Assembly (NCBI RefSeq): GCF_009695765.1 | Contig: NZ_VUNI01000016.1 | Coordinates: 1-64,000, forward strand | Length of the DNA stretch: 64,000 bases | Reading direction: 5' to 3' | Source of the DNA: Roseburia porci | GTDB lineage: Bacteria > Bacillota > Clostridia > Lachnospirales > Lachnospiraceae | Shown: one piece after another, positions 36,357 to 44,978 of the stretch | Numbering within the stretch: the stretch's first letter is position 1 | Layout of the letters: every line of letters starts with the position of its first letter | Notes under the pieces: model-generated | Told to the model about the DNA's origin: nothing | What the model saw: only the letters and a program-made list of their open reading frames with translations | Databases searched by the model: none | Translations under genes and position numbers: made by a program

Positions 36357-36722
36357 TTATCCAATTACTTTACGAATAGATTCCAGAACACGTTCTGGCT
36401 GGAAAGGCTTTACAATGAAATCTTTTGCACCAGCTTGGATCGCATCGATAACCATAGCCTGCTGACCCATTGCAGAGCACATGACGCATACTGCATTTGG
36501 ATCGGATTCTTTGATTTCTTTTAATGCCTGAAGACCATCTTTATTTGGCATGGTGATATCAAGTGTGACGAGATCTGGTTTCAGTTCTGCATATTTTGCC
36601 ACAGCTTCATTGCCATCGCCAGCTTCACCGGCGATTTCATATCCTCCTTTAGTAAGAATATCTTTGAGCATCATTCTCATAAATGCTGCATCGTCAACGA
36701 TTAAAACGCTTGCCATATTCAT
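36357..36722 (-). CDS. CheY-like single-domain response regulator
   Basis: This is a 121-aa stand-alone receiver. The acidic pair is DD near residues 10-11, the phospho-acceptor Asp is in LVTLDITMPNKDG, and the conserved Thr/Ser and Lys are in VMCSAMGQ and VKPFQ. The N-terminus MNMASVLIVDDAAFMRMML is typical of the CheY of Clostridia. The gene lies 6 nt behind a CheC-type phosphatase gene on the same strand, so the pair works together. No flagellar or other chemotaxis genes are in the window. Confidence 0.92.
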   Translation of the reverse strand: MNMASVLIVDDAAFMRMMLKDILTKGGYEIAGEAGDGNEAVAKYAELKPDLVTLDITMPNKDGLQALKEIKESDPNAVCVMCSAMGQQAMVIDAIQAGAKDFIVKPFQPERVLESIRKVIG

Positions 36723-36728
36723 TTCCTC

Positions 36729-37301
36729 CTAATGATTTAAAATCTGTTGTACAATACTGATTGGATATAACTGAAGAAGACTGCTGTCGATCAGATTATC
36801 TACGGTCAGGTGGAATGTGACCTTTAAAATGTCTGTTCCGTTACATAATTCTTCCGGTATATCAAAGGATTTCTCATAATTGGAATTGATGAGAGGTGTT
36901 CCAATATCGGTTGGTTTGTTCAAAAGTGTTGCCATGGAAGTGGCGATTGTGCCACACATCTGATTCATTGCCTCTGAAATTGCCGATAAGGTGAGTGGAT
37001 CCAGTGCAAGATTGGAAACATCTTTACCATCACCGCCCATCATGAGATTGGCAATTACAAGTGCATCGTGTTCCTGAAGAATCATAAGATTCGTGCCATC
37101 TAATCCTTTGGTGTAAGGAACTTTGATCAGAATCCGGTCTTTCGCTGTCAGAGCATCCTCTTTACTCAGGACTTCAACGACAGGTGTTGTAATGTTTGTT
37201 GCACGGTTCAATATCATACTTAATGCTGTAGCAGCATTTCCAGTGCAGATATTGGCGATTTCTCCAATGATATCTGCCTGCTCCAAAGTTATATTTTTCA
37301 C
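36729..37301 (-). CDS. CheC/FliY-type CheY-P phosphatase
   Basis: This 190-aa protein has two copies of the CheC phosphatase motif [DS]-x3-E-x2-N-x22-P. The first is D10, E14, N17 and P40. The second has S-x3-E-x2-N in SAISEAMN, followed by P after exactly 22 residues. Both sites are therefore intact. The family removes phosphate from CheY-P. The absence of FliN-like sequence marks it as CheC-like rather than full FliY. It precedes the CheY gene, suggesting a self-contained phospho-relay output module. Confidence 0.88.
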   Translation of the reverse strand: MKNITLEQADIIGEIANICTGNAATALSMILNRATNITTPVVEVLSKEDALTAKDRILIKVPYTKGLDGTNLMILQEHDALVIANLMMGGDGKDVSNLALDPLTLSAISEAMNQMCGTIATSMATLLNKPTDIGTPLINSNYEKSFDIPEELCNGTDILKVTFHLTVDNLIDSSLLQLYPISIVQQILNH

Positions 37302-37434
37302 TCAATCCCCTCCTGTAGTACCTATTACCTAACTTATTATATCAAATAATTGGCAGTTAATAAAGAAGTATTTGTTTTTTTCGACAAAAGAAGATATTAT
37401 AATACTATAGGAGATGACAAAGGAGTGTGAGTCA

Positions 37435-39345
37435 ATGGGAATACATGAATATCAGGAAGCATTAAAGCTTGGCAGAAAAGAATATAAATCATCTGTCGCA
37501 AAGGGACGGTTTCCGTATCTTCCTGTGTTGGATGAAATCATTAATAATGATATGATACAGACAGAGAAGTATCTGGGGCTGATGAACATTCCGCTGGATC
37601 ACGTGGTTGGTACCAGTACGATGGGGAGAACACAGGCATTTGCAGATAATTTTATGCCGATTCTGGATTATGGTACGGAATTTTCCGTAAAATGGTCCAA
37701 TCTTGCAGATGCACAGGTGACAGAGGGGATTCGTGATCCAATCGAAGTATACGAATACATGAACCGTTATTATGTGGTTGAGGGCAATAAAAGGGTAAGC
37801 GTGCTGAAATATTATGAAGCATTTGCAATTTCCGCGTTTGTTACAAGAAAGATACCGAAACTGACGGATGACGAAGATGTAAGGCACTATTATGAATTTA
37901 TGAAATTCAGTGATATATCAGGATTGAATACGGTTGAATTTACAAAAGAAGGAAGTGCAGAACGTCTGCTTTCACTTGTTGGGGTACAGGGAAAGTGGGA
38001 TGATCTCACAAGAGAGAAGTTTAACAAAGTGCTGTTTCATTTTGAACGTGCATATCGTTTTAACGGTGGAGATAAACTTCCGATTACAATGGGAGATGCA
38101 ATCCTGTGCTTTATTAATATTTTTGGATTTGAAGCTGCACTTAATATGAGTGATAAAGAATACAACGATAATGTAGTGAAATCGTGGAATGAATTTATCA
38201 TGCTGACAGAGAAACACAGTGTTGATCTGGTTCTTGATCCGAAACAGGAAAAGGCACCGGAAAAACGGAAACTCTGGAGTTACTTTTTACCTTCTACCAC
38301 AAAGAAAGTTAAGGTTGCATTTTTATATCCGAAATCACCGGAAACATCGGACTGGATCTATGCACATGAACTGGGACGGACATATCTCGAGGAGACTTTC
38401 CCGGATGAAGTCAGTACGATCTGCGTGAATGATGTAAATGAACAGAATATTGCACAGGTACTGGAGTCTGTGATAGCACAGGGAGCTACGATTATATTTG
38501 GAGTTGCCCCGCAGATGATGAAACAGAGCCTGAAAGCTGCGATTGAACATCCGGAAGTTAAGATTCTGAACTGTTCGCTGAATACCCCACATCGTTATAT
38601 CCGCACGTATTATGCACGTATGTATGAGGCGAAATTTATATCCGGACTGATTGCAGGAGCAATGGCTGAAAATGACAAGATTGGATATATTGCAGATTAT
38701 CCGATTTATGGAATGACTGCGAATATCAACGCATTTGCCCTTGGTGCAGCCTGTGTAAATCCAAGAGCAAAGATTTATCTGGAATGGTCTACAAGAAAAG
38801 GATATGACCTGGATACGTTTATCAAAGAGAACGATATTCACTATATTTCCAATCAGGATATGATTACACCACAGAGTGCATCGAGACAGTTTGGCATCTA
38901 TCGGATTGAGAATGGTGTGACGACCAACCTTGCAATGCCACTCTGGAACTGGGGAATTTTCTATGAGAAGATGATACGAAGCATCATGGAAGGCAATTAC
39001 CAGAACGAAGAGAATGGCGAGCGTAAAGCTTTAAATTACTGGTGGGGAATGTCGGCAGGTGTTATTGACCTGATCTGCTCCAACAATGTTCCAACGGGTG
39101 TACGACGTCTGGTGGGACACTTCAAAAACGATATCTGTTCCGGATCGATCGTTCCGTTTTATGGAGAAATCCATTCACAGGATGGCACATTGAAGAATCG
39201 GGAAGGGCAGGAGATGAAGCCGGAGAAGATCATGAAAATGGATTGGCTTGTAGAAAATGTAATCGGAAGGATTCCTGCAATCGGCGAACTTGTTGACGAT
39301 GCACATTCGGTTGTTGCATTAAAGGGTGTAGAGGAAACAAAATAA
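37435..39345 (+). CDS. Cytosolic BMP-domain protein with ParB-like N-terminal part
   Basis: This 636-aa protein has no signal peptide or lipobox. Residues about 60-150 contain a ParB/sulfiredoxin-like region with the motif YYVVEGNKRVSVLKYYEA. The C-terminal half (about 285-560) is a basic membrane protein (BMP/PBP1) nucleoside-binding fold, with VKVAFLYPKSPETSDWIYAHELGR and AEFISGLIAGAMAENDKIGYIADYP-like strands. BMP proteins normally sit outside the membrane as ABC-transporter receptors, so an intracellular sensor role is more likely here. ATG 37435 follows AAAGGAGTG. A phosphoesterase gene follows after 2 nt. Confidence 0.75.
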   Translation: MGIHEYQEALKLGRKEYKSSVAKGRFPYLPVLDEIINNDMIQTEKYLGLMNIPLDHVVGTSTMGRTQAFADNFMPILDYGTEFSVKWSNLADAQVTEGIRDPIEVYEYMNRYYVVEGNKRVSVLKYYEAFAISAFVTRKIPKLTDDEDVRHYYEFMKFSDISGLNTVEFTKEGSAERLLSLVGVQGKWDDLTREKFNKVLFHFERAYRFNGGDKLPITMGDAILCFINIFGFEAALNMSDKEYNDNVVKSWNEFIMLTEKHSVDLVLDPKQEKAPEKRKLWSYFLPSTTKKVKVAFLYPKSPETSDWIYAHELGRTYLEETFPDEVSTICVNDVNEQNIAQVLESVIAQGATIIFGVAPQMMKQSLKAAIEHPEVKILNCSLNTPHRYIRTYYARMYEAKFISGLIAGAMAENDKIGYIADYPIYGMTANINAFALGAACVNPRAKIYLEWSTRKGYDLDTFIKENDIHYISNQDMITPQSASRQFGIYRIENGVTTNLAMPLWNWGIFYEKMIRSIMEGNYQNEENGERKALNYWWGMSAGVIDLICSNNVPTGVRRLVGHFKNDICSGSIVPFYGEIHSQDGTLKNREGQEMKPEKIMKMDWLVENVIGRIPAIGELVDDAHSVVALKGVEETK

Positions 39346-39347
39346 GA

Positions 39348-39938
39348 ATGAAGATACTGTGTATAGCGGATGAGGAGTACAAAACTTACTGGGACTTCTT
39401 TTCCAAAGATGACTTTAAGGATATTGATCTGATTATTTCCTGTGGCGATCTGAAAGCATCGTATTTATCGTTCCTGACGACTATGACATCGATTCCGGTG
39501 CTTTATATCAGGGGGAATCACGATGACAGTTATAAAACAGATCCACCACAGGGATGTATCTGCATCGAAGATGATATTTTTTCATTTCAGGGAGTACGGA
39601 TACTTGGACTTGGCGGCTCACAGCGGTATAAGCAGGGCATCAACCAGTATACGGAACGGGAGATGCGTAAACGGATTACAAAATTGAAGTTTAAATTATG
39701 GTTTCACAGAGGTTTTGATATTCTGGTAACGCATTCACCAGCCAGAGGGTTTCATGATGGAACCGATTTATGTCATCAGGGATTTCAGGTTTTTCTGACA
39801 TTGATCGATAAATATCGTCCGAAATATTTTGTGCATGGTCATGTTCATTTGTCCTATGGAAGACAATTCCAGAGAGAAGATATGATCGGAGATACCAAGG
39901 TAATCAATGCATATGAGAAATACATCATTGAAATATAG
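39348..39938 (+). CDS. Metallophosphoesterase
   Basis: This is a 196-aa calcineurin-like phosphoesterase of the YfcE/MJ0936 kind. The metal-binding motifs are visible as CGDLKAS (GD), RGNHDD (GNHD), VTHSPARGFHDG (TH) and VHGHVHLSYG (GHxH); the first DxH is replaced by ADEEY near the start. It probably cleaves a phosphodiester or nucleotide. It begins 2 nt after the BMP-domain gene and should be coupled to it, suggesting a shared nucleotide-related function. Confidence 0.87.
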   Translation: MKILCIADEEYKTYWDFFSKDDFKDIDLIISCGDLKASYLSFLTTMTSIPVLYIRGNHDDSYKTDPPQGCICIEDDIFSFQGVRILGLGGSQRYKQGINQYTEREMRKRITKLKFKLWFHRGFDILVTHSPARGFHDGTDLCHQGFQVFLTLIDKYRPKYFVHGHVHLSYGRQFQREDMIGDTKVINAYEKYIIEI

Positions 39939-39980
39939 AGCTACATAATTTAAAATGACGGAAAAGGGAGGCAGCCGGTT

Positions 39981-40136
39981 ATGGATATAGGTTTTACGGC
40001 AGATGAGTTATATTATCTGCATGTACGGAATGGAGAGTATGTTCTTTCGGAGGATACTCCGGAAAATGTGGCATCGGATATCCGTAAGAAATTTGAGGCA
40101 CTGAATGAAGGCGTGCCGAATTATATTCAAGGTTAA
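39981..40136 (+). CDS. Small conserved-looking ORF (51 aa)
   Basis: A 51-residue soluble ORF starts MDIGFTADELYYLHVRNGEY, preceded by GGGAGG. It is acidic with a predicted helix in the second half (ENVASDIRKKFEAL). It sits 42 nt after the phosphoesterase gene and ahead of a strong hairpin. I do not recognise the family. The ribosome site and fit within the operon support a real gene. Confidence 0.6.
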   Translation: MDIGFTADELYYLHVRNGEYVLSEDTPENVASDIRKKFEALNEGVPNYIQG

Positions 40137-40142
40137 AAAGGG

Positions 40143-40180
40143 GGACTTAGACGGGGAGGAACAAAACCCGGTCTAAGTCC
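40143..40180 (+). terminator. Strong GC hairpin, weak T-run
   Basis: GGACTTAGAC and GTCTAAGTCC form a 10-bp stem extended by GGG/CCC, followed by TTATATTGT. It could terminate or protect the upstream message. Confidence 0.55.
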
Positions 40181-40207
40181 TTATATTGTCGTGGAAAGGA
40201 TGAGACT

Positions 40208-40381
40208 ATGAAAAAAAGAAATAACGTTTGGAAAATGCGGATCATCATGTTCCTCTTCCTGTTATGTGTGGTTTTTGTCGCAATTGGCGTTTTCCTTGCG
40301 AATCCCGGATTTGCATGTATCGGTGGAATTTTTGGCCTGATCGGTCTGTTTGTGATCGTTGAGATTAAAAGCAGGGAATGA
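40208..40381 (+). CDS. Small membrane protein (57 aa)
   Basis: A 57-residue ORF with a basic N-terminus (MKKRNNVWKMR) and two hydrophobic segments separated by a short NPG turn, ending in a charged tail. GAAAGGATGAG precedes the ATG. No family is recognised. It could be a small integral membrane regulator. It is followed by the terminator of the oppositely oriented tRNA-Thr. Confidence 0.6.
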   Translation: MKKRNNVWKMRIIMFLFLLCVVFVAIGVFLANPGFACIGGIFGLIGLFVIVEIKSRE

Positions 40382-40414
40382 TAAAGCAGGAAATGTGCTT
40401 TTAAGATAAAAAGA

Positions 40415-40439
40415 AAACCCTTGATTAAATCAAGGGTTT
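40415..40439 (-). terminator. Terminator of tRNA-Thr
   Basis: AAACCCTTGAT and ATCAAGGGTTT pair around TAA. On the minus strand the stem is followed by TTCTTTTT. Confidence 0.75.
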
Positions 40440-40445
40440 GAAAAA

Positions 40446-40517
40446 AGCTGATGACGGGAATCGGACCCGTGACCTCTTCATTACCAATGAAGTGCTCTAC
40501 CCCTGAGCCACATCAGC
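40446..40517 (-). tRNA. tRNA-Thr (anticodon GGT)
   Basis: On the minus strand the acceptor is GCTGATG/CATCAGC, the anticodon stem CTTCA/TGAAG with loop TTGGTAA, and the T arm CGGGTCCGATTCCCG. CCA is not encoded. Confidence 0.95.
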
Positions 40518-40642
40518 ATCACTTGCTTCCGCAATTACGTCAGCTCATTTAATATACTATAGCAGACATAAAATGTCAATATGAATTTTGTGTTTTGTAT
40601 AAAAAATTCTTACATTTTCAAAGAAAGGCAGGAACAATACAA

Positions 40643-41542
40643 ATGGAAACAATGAAAGATTTTGAAAAGGAAATAGAGGCTTCTTTTCGGCAGATCAAAG
40701 AAGGAGATATCATTACAGGAACGGTTATTGATGTGAATGAAGAAGAGGTAACTCTGGATCTGAAATATTATACGCAGGGAATTATCAAAGTCGAGAATTT
40801 AAGCAATGATCCGGATTTTTCCGTAATGGAAGAAATCCATCCGGGAGATGAGATTGAGGCGACTGTTATCAATATGGATGATGGAAACGGTAATATGGAA
40901 TTATCCAAAAAAGAAGCCAACGATATGCTTGCGTGGGACAAACTGGAAGAAATGAAAGAAAATGATACGGTCGTATCTGTGCGTATAAAAGAAAGTGTTC
41001 CAAGCGGTGTGGTTGCATATCTTGAAGGAATCCGTGCATTTATCCCGGCATCACAGATTTGCAGTGATTATGTGGAAAATACAGATGCATGGATCGGAAA
41101 AACAGTAGATGTCCGCGTGATTACGGTGGAACCGGAAAAAGAGAAGTTAGTATTATCCGGTAAAGCAGTTGCGAGAGAACGTGAAGAAGAACAGAGAAAT
41201 CATAAGATTTCCATGCTTGTTCCTGGATCAATCGTAGAAGGAACCATAGAGTCGATTATGCCATACGGAGCATTTGTGAATCTTGGAAATGGAATCAGCG
41301 GGCTGGTGCATATCTCACAGATCTGTCAGAAAAGAATTGCATCCCCACATGAGGAGGTAAAAGAAGGACAGAAAGTCAAGGTAAAGATTATAAATACAAA
41401 TGATAACAAGGTCAGCCTCAGTATGAAAGCGCTGGAAGAAGAAATGGTCGATACGGAGGATGCCGGAGATGTAGAAGAGTACACATCCGATGAGACCGCA
41501 TCGACAAGTCTTGGAGATCTTCTTTCAAAGTTAAAATTATAA
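40643..41542 (+). CDS. S1 RNA-binding domain protein (ribosomal S1-like, short)
   Basis: This is a 299-aa protein with three S1-type OB-fold repeats: about residues 18-90 (GDIITGTVIDVNEEEVTLDL), 105-175 (VSVRIKESVPSGVVAYLEGIRAFIPASQ) and 190-262 (GSIVEGTIESIMPYGAFVNLGNGISGLVHISQI), then an acidic tail. It is shorter than S1 of Proteobacteria and typical of the Clostridia S1-like protein, which binds RNA in the cytoplasm. ATG 40643 is favoured over the longer frame from 40595. Its stop overlaps that of the convergent transglycosylase gene by 6 nt. Confidence 0.87.
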   Translation: METMKDFEKEIEASFRQIKEGDIITGTVIDVNEEEVTLDLKYYTQGIIKVENLSNDPDFSVMEEIHPGDEIEATVINMDDGNGNMELSKKEANDMLAWDKLEEMKENDTVVSVRIKESVPSGVVAYLEGIRAFIPASQICSDYVENTDAWIGKTVDVRVITVEPEKEKLVLSGKAVAREREEEQRNHKISMLVPGSIVEGTIESIMPYGAFVNLGNGISGLVHISQICQKRIASPHEEVKEGQKVKVKIINTNDNKVSLSMKALEEEMVDTEDAGDVEEYTSDETASTSLGDLLSKLKL

Positions 41543-42184
41543 TTCTTCGCTGTTGTAATAGCCGAGAACCTTGGAAACATAATTCTGGGTCTCGGTAAAT
41601 GGCGGGATTCCGCCATATTTGTTAACGTTATTGCTTCCGGCATTGTAAGCTGCAAGAGCAAGGGAGGTATCTCCCTGATACTGCTGTAAAAGCTGAGAAA
41701 TATATTTGGCACCGCCAAGAATATTCTCTCTTGCATCATATGCATTGGAGACTCCGAGGCTGGAAGCAGTAGCAGGCATAAGCTGCATGATACCCATTGC
41801 ACCGGAATGACTGGTTGCATCCGACTGGAAAGAGGATTCGGTTTTGGCGATGGATTTTAATAAACGTTCGTCAACCCCGTAAGTCTCAGAGGCTTCCTTA
41901 AAATAGGCTTCCAGTTCTGCAGGACAATTCAGTGATGCGGAAGTGACAGGTGCAGTCTGGGATGAAATGCTGTATGGTTCAGAAGACACAGTGACCGAAG
42001 AAGCAGGCGAAGCCGTTGCAGAAAAAGCTTTCTGATCCGCCTGAATTGTTTCGAGGGCGGAAGCTGCTGCGTTCAGTGCTGCTTCAAACTGGTTCAGGAC
42101 TTCTTGTTTTTTGGAATTGGCAATTGCTTCTTTCTGTTGCTGAAGCAATGTCTGATCAATATAAGGCAGAATTGTAATACTCAC
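41537..42184 (-). CDS. Lytic transglycosylase domain protein without signal peptide
   Basis: This is a 215-aa protein with a C-terminal SLT domain: catalytic Glu in AKTESSFQSDATSHSGAMG, then GIMQLMPATA, and AAYNAGSNNVNKYGGIPPF. It should cleave peptidoglycan between MurNAc and GlcNAc. The first 100 residues are helical and then Ser/Thr/Ala-rich, with no signal peptide or membrane span from the best start, GTG 42184, which has AAAGGAG 8 nt upstream. A longer upstream frame adds sequence with no family support. Export must use another route or be linked to lysis. Confidence 0.82.
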   Translation of the reverse strand: MSITILPYIDQTLLQQQKEAIANSKKQEVLNQFEAALNAAASALETIQADQKAFSATASPASSVTVSSEPYSISSQTAPVTSASLNCPAELEAYFKEASETYGVDERLLKSIAKTESSFQSDATSHSGAMGIMQLMPATASSLGVSNAYDARENILGGAKYISQLLQQYQGDTSLALAAYNAGSNNVNKYGGIPPFTETQNYVSKVLGYYNSEEL

Positions 42185-42381
42185 AATCACTGCTCCTTTC
42201 TTACTATATGTATGATTCATTATCACATCACGCCAAGTATAACATATTTTCTCAGGAACGAACAGGAAAAATACGCAAAAAAACTTGAATTTCCGAAAAA
42301 TATGTTGTAGCATAGTGAAAGCAAAGTATTTAGCATGATAAAGTATAAAAGCGAACAGAAGATTCGATATGGGAGGAATAT

Positions 42382-43650
42382 ATGAAGAAGACACCGTTTG
42401 TAACGAAAGAACAGGTTGAGGAGATCGTAAAGACCTATCCAACACCGTTTCATTTATATGATGAGAAAGGCATTCGGGAGAATGCAAAAGCAGTAAAGGA
42501 AGCATTTGCATGGAATCCTGGATTCCGTGAGTATTTTGCCGTGAAAGCAACTCCAAATCCATACCTGCTTAAGATTCTGCAGGAATATGACTGTGGATGT
42601 GACTGTTCTTCCTATACGGAACTGATGCTTGCAAAATCAACTGGGTTTTCCGGAGATCACATTATGTTTTCTTCCAATGATACACCGCCACAGGAATTTG
42701 CTTACTGCAATAAGCTTGGTGGAATTATCAATCTGGATGACTTTACACATATTCAGATTTTAGAGGATACACTGGGATATATTCCAGAGACGATCAGCTG
42801 CCGTTATAATCCGGGCGGAGTGTTCCAGATGAGCAATGGAATCATGGACAACCCTGGAGATGCCAAGTATGGTATGACCAAGGAGCAGATTATTGAGGCA
42901 TACAAGATCTTAAAGGCAAAGGGTGCCAAGAAGTTCGGAATTCATGCATTCCTTGCAAGTAATACGGTAACAAATGAGTATTATCCGCAGCTTGCAAAAC
43001 AGCTGTTTGAACTGGTAGTAGAATTAAAAGAAAAGACAGGATGCGATATCAAGTTTGTCAATCTTTCCGGTGGAGTCGGAATCCCGTATACTCCGGACAA
43101 AGAGCCGAATGATATCCGTGTGATTGGCGAAGGCGTTCATAAAGTATATGATGAAGTTCTGGTTCCGGCTGGTATGGGAGATGTGGCAATCTACTCCGAG
43201 ATGGGAAGATTTATGATGGGACCATATGGCTGCCTTGTGACAAAGGCAATTAACCAGAAACACATCTACAAAGAGTACATTGGTGTAGATGCATGTGCAG
43301 TAAACCTTATGAGACCTGCAATTTATGGCGCATATCATCATATTACGGTACTTGGAAAAGAAGATGCACCATGTGATCACAAATATGATGTGACAGGTTC
43401 CCTGTGCGAGAACTGTGACAAGTTTGCAGTTGACAGAATGCTTCCTGAGATTGAGATGGGAGATTATCTGGTAATTCATGATACCGGAGCACATGGATTC
43501 TCCATGGGATACAATTACAATGGTAAACTGAAATCGGCAGAACTGCTTCTGAAAGAGGATGGTTCCGTACAGCTTATCCGAAGAGCAGAAACACCGAAAG
43601 ATTATTTTGCAACATTTGACTGTTTTGATGATATCCATATTACTGAATAG
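42382..43650 (+). CDS. lysA: Diaminopimelate decarboxylase family enzyme
   Basis: This is a 422-aa fold-III PLP decarboxylase that should convert meso-diaminopimelate to lysine. The PLP Lys is in YFAVKATPNPYLL, the glycine loop in NLSGGVGIPY, and the C-terminal beta-domain carries the conserved Cys region SLCENCDKFAVDRMLP and DTGAHGFSMGYNYNG. It is single and bounded by a terminator. The relative carboxynorspermidine decarboxylase cannot be fully excluded, but the overall pattern suits lysA. Confidence 0.88.
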   Translation: MKKTPFVTKEQVEEIVKTYPTPFHLYDEKGIRENAKAVKEAFAWNPGFREYFAVKATPNPYLLKILQEYDCGCDCSSYTELMLAKSTGFSGDHIMFSSNDTPPQEFAYCNKLGGIINLDDFTHIQILEDTLGYIPETISCRYNPGGVFQMSNGIMDNPGDAKYGMTKEQIIEAYKILKAKGAKKFGIHAFLASNTVTNEYYPQLAKQLFELVVELKEKTGCDIKFVNLSGGVGIPYTPDKEPNDIRVIGEGVHKVYDEVLVPAGMGDVAIYSEMGRFMMGPYGCLVTKAINQKHIYKEYIGVDACAVNLMRPAIYGAYHHITVLGKEDAPCDHKYDVTGSLCENCDKFAVDRMLPEIEMGDYLVIHDTGAHGFSMGYNYNGKLKSAELLLKEDGSVQLIRRAETPKDYFATFDCFDDIHITE

Positions 43651-43663
43651 CATATTGACGAAG

Positions 43664-43695
43664 AAAAACACCATCCAGACCGGATGGTGTTTTTA
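43664..43695. terminator. Terminator after lysA, next to attL
   Basis: AACACCATCC and GGATGGTGTT pair around AGACC, with TTTTT at the end. Before integration of the element it also lay behind tRNA-Gly. Confidence 0.88.
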
Positions 43696-43699
43696 TATA

Positions 43700-43723
43700 T
43701 AAAAAAGCAGATAACGGGAATCG
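43700..43723. repeat. attL: left copy of the 24-bp integration repeat
   Basis: Twenty-four bases starting TAAAAAAGCAGATAACGGGA match 52117-52140 exactly. It contains the last 17 nt of tRNA-Gly plus its T-run on the minus strand. The flanking sequence then diverges on both sides. Confidence 0.92.
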
Positions 43724-43821
43724 CAAGTCGCAAATTTACATGGTTTTTTAGCTATTTTTGGCTGAAAAATATATAAATTAGGCTTGTTTTCCCCGTTATT
43801 TTTTTATATATACAATTTTAT

Positions 43822-43839
43822 AGTATCATTTTAGTATCA
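43822..43839. promoter_or_regulatory. Candidate integrase arm sites, left end
   Basis: Two copies of AGTATCA start 11 bp apart (43822 and 43833), beside the integrase stop codon. The same pair with the same spacing occurs near attR at 52059-52076. Confidence 0.55.
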
Positions 43840-44925
43840 TAAATAAGAGTTATTTTTACACAACTTTTCCAGTTTTTCCGCTACCTCTATCTGCTTGGAA
43901 GGGAACAAATGGGAGTAAATGTTAAGTGTTGTTGATACGTTTTCATGACCAAGTCTTTCCGACACCAGAAGCGCTGAAAAGCCAAGCTCAATTAACAGGC
44001 TCGCATGTGAATGCCTTATATCGTGGAGTCGTATACGCTTTATATTGGCCTGCTTTGTATGTTCTTCCATTAGACGGGCATAGGTTGAATGAGAAGCCGT
44101 GAACAGGCGTATATCACCCTCTAAACCGTATATGCGATTCTCATATTCCCGTATAACTGCAGATAGGAATGGTGGAATTGTGATTGTCCGGTTGGCTTTC
44201 TGTGTCTTTGGCGTTGTAACAACACCCTGGCCATTGATTAGATGATAGGTTTTGTTAATGGTTATAGTGTTCGCATTAAGATCCACATCAGCAGCAGTGA
44301 GGGCTTCCAGTTCTCCTATACGCATTCCGCAGTAGTAGAGTATAAGGAATGCCACATAATAAGGGCTCGACTTGTCAAACGTACTTATGAATTTATCAAA
44401 CTCATCTTTGGTCCAGAAGTTCAGACTGCGTGCTTTCTTTCCTACTGTATTCCCCGCAATATGGCAAGGATTGACCGCAAGCCCATAAAAGCGCACTGCA
44501 AAGTTAAACATGCTTGACAGCTCCATAACAAGGTTTTGCATATAACCAGCGGATAAAGGGGCATTATTAGCATTCTTAGATTCTTTTAAGGTTGCTTGCC
44601 ATTTTCTTACATCCGGTGCACTGATTTCATTGATGGGTTGCGTATTGAAGTATGGCAATATCCAAGTATTGATCCGGTTCTTTTTCGTTTCGTAGGTGAT
44701 TTTCTTTGTGTGTGCCTGCTTATCTTCGAGATATAGCTCTGCAAGCGTTCTGAAAGGCATAGAGGGCTGTGCTGCTTGCTTTGTGATAAATTCATGCTCC
44801 CATTCTTTGGCTTCTCGTTGCAGCTTAAACCCGCGCTTCATTTTCTGTTTCTTTGTCCCGGTATAGTCCTGATAGTATAGTTTCACGTACCAGGTGTTTG
44901 TTTTTTCATCGTGATATATTGGCAT
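43837..44925 (-). CDS. int: Tyrosine-type integrase of the satellite
   Basis: This is a 362-aa site-specific recombinase. An N-terminal arm-binding region (WYVKLYYQDYTGTKKQKMKRGF) is followed by a SAM-like core-binding domain (about 60-160) and a catalytic domain with Arg in YYCGMRIGELEAL, HDIRHSHASLLIELG, LGHENVSTTLNIYSHL and the Tyr nucleophile in that last motif. All catalytic residues are present. AAGAGGTAATA precedes the ATG. It reads toward attL, 114 bp away, as in Gram-positive phage islands, and should insert the element into tRNA-Gly. Confidence 0.95.
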   Translation of the reverse strand: MPIYHDEKTNTWYVKLYYQDYTGTKKQKMKRGFKLQREAKEWEHEFITKQAAQPSMPFRTLAELYLEDKQAHTKKITYETKKNRINTWILPYFNTQPINEISAPDVRKWQATLKESKNANNAPLSAGYMQNLVMELSSMFNFAVRFYGLAVNPCHIAGNTVGKKARSLNFWTKDEFDKFISTFDKSSPYYVAFLILYYCGMRIGELEALTAADVDLNANTITINKTYHLINGQGVVTTPKTQKANRTITIPPFLSAVIREYENRIYGLEGDIRLFTASHSTYARLMEEHTKQANIKRIRLHDIRHSHASLLIELGFSALLVSERLGHENVSTTLNIYSHLFPSKQIEVAEKLEKLCKNNSYL

Positions 44926-44948
44926 ATTATTACCTCTTTTCTATATCT

Positions 44949-44972
44949 CTGGCGGCGATGTAGTAAAAGAGA
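44949..44972 (+). repeat. Direct repeat A of a 24-bp pair
   Basis: The 24 bases starting CTGGCGGCGATGTAGTAA recur at 46435-46458 with one mismatch. The two copies enclose the toxin-antitoxin, repressor and Cro-like genes. Confidence 0.7.
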
Positions 44973-44978
44973 TAGGTA

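Noticed and set aside
41537-42562. A 341-aa reading of the lytic transglycosylase
   Set aside because: The added N-terminal part overlaps the lysA promoter and start region and has no family support; GTG 42184 has a proper ribosome site.
43024-43674. A 216-codon frame antisense to lysA
   Set aside because: It is a shadow of a well-supported decarboxylase gene and has no ribosome site.
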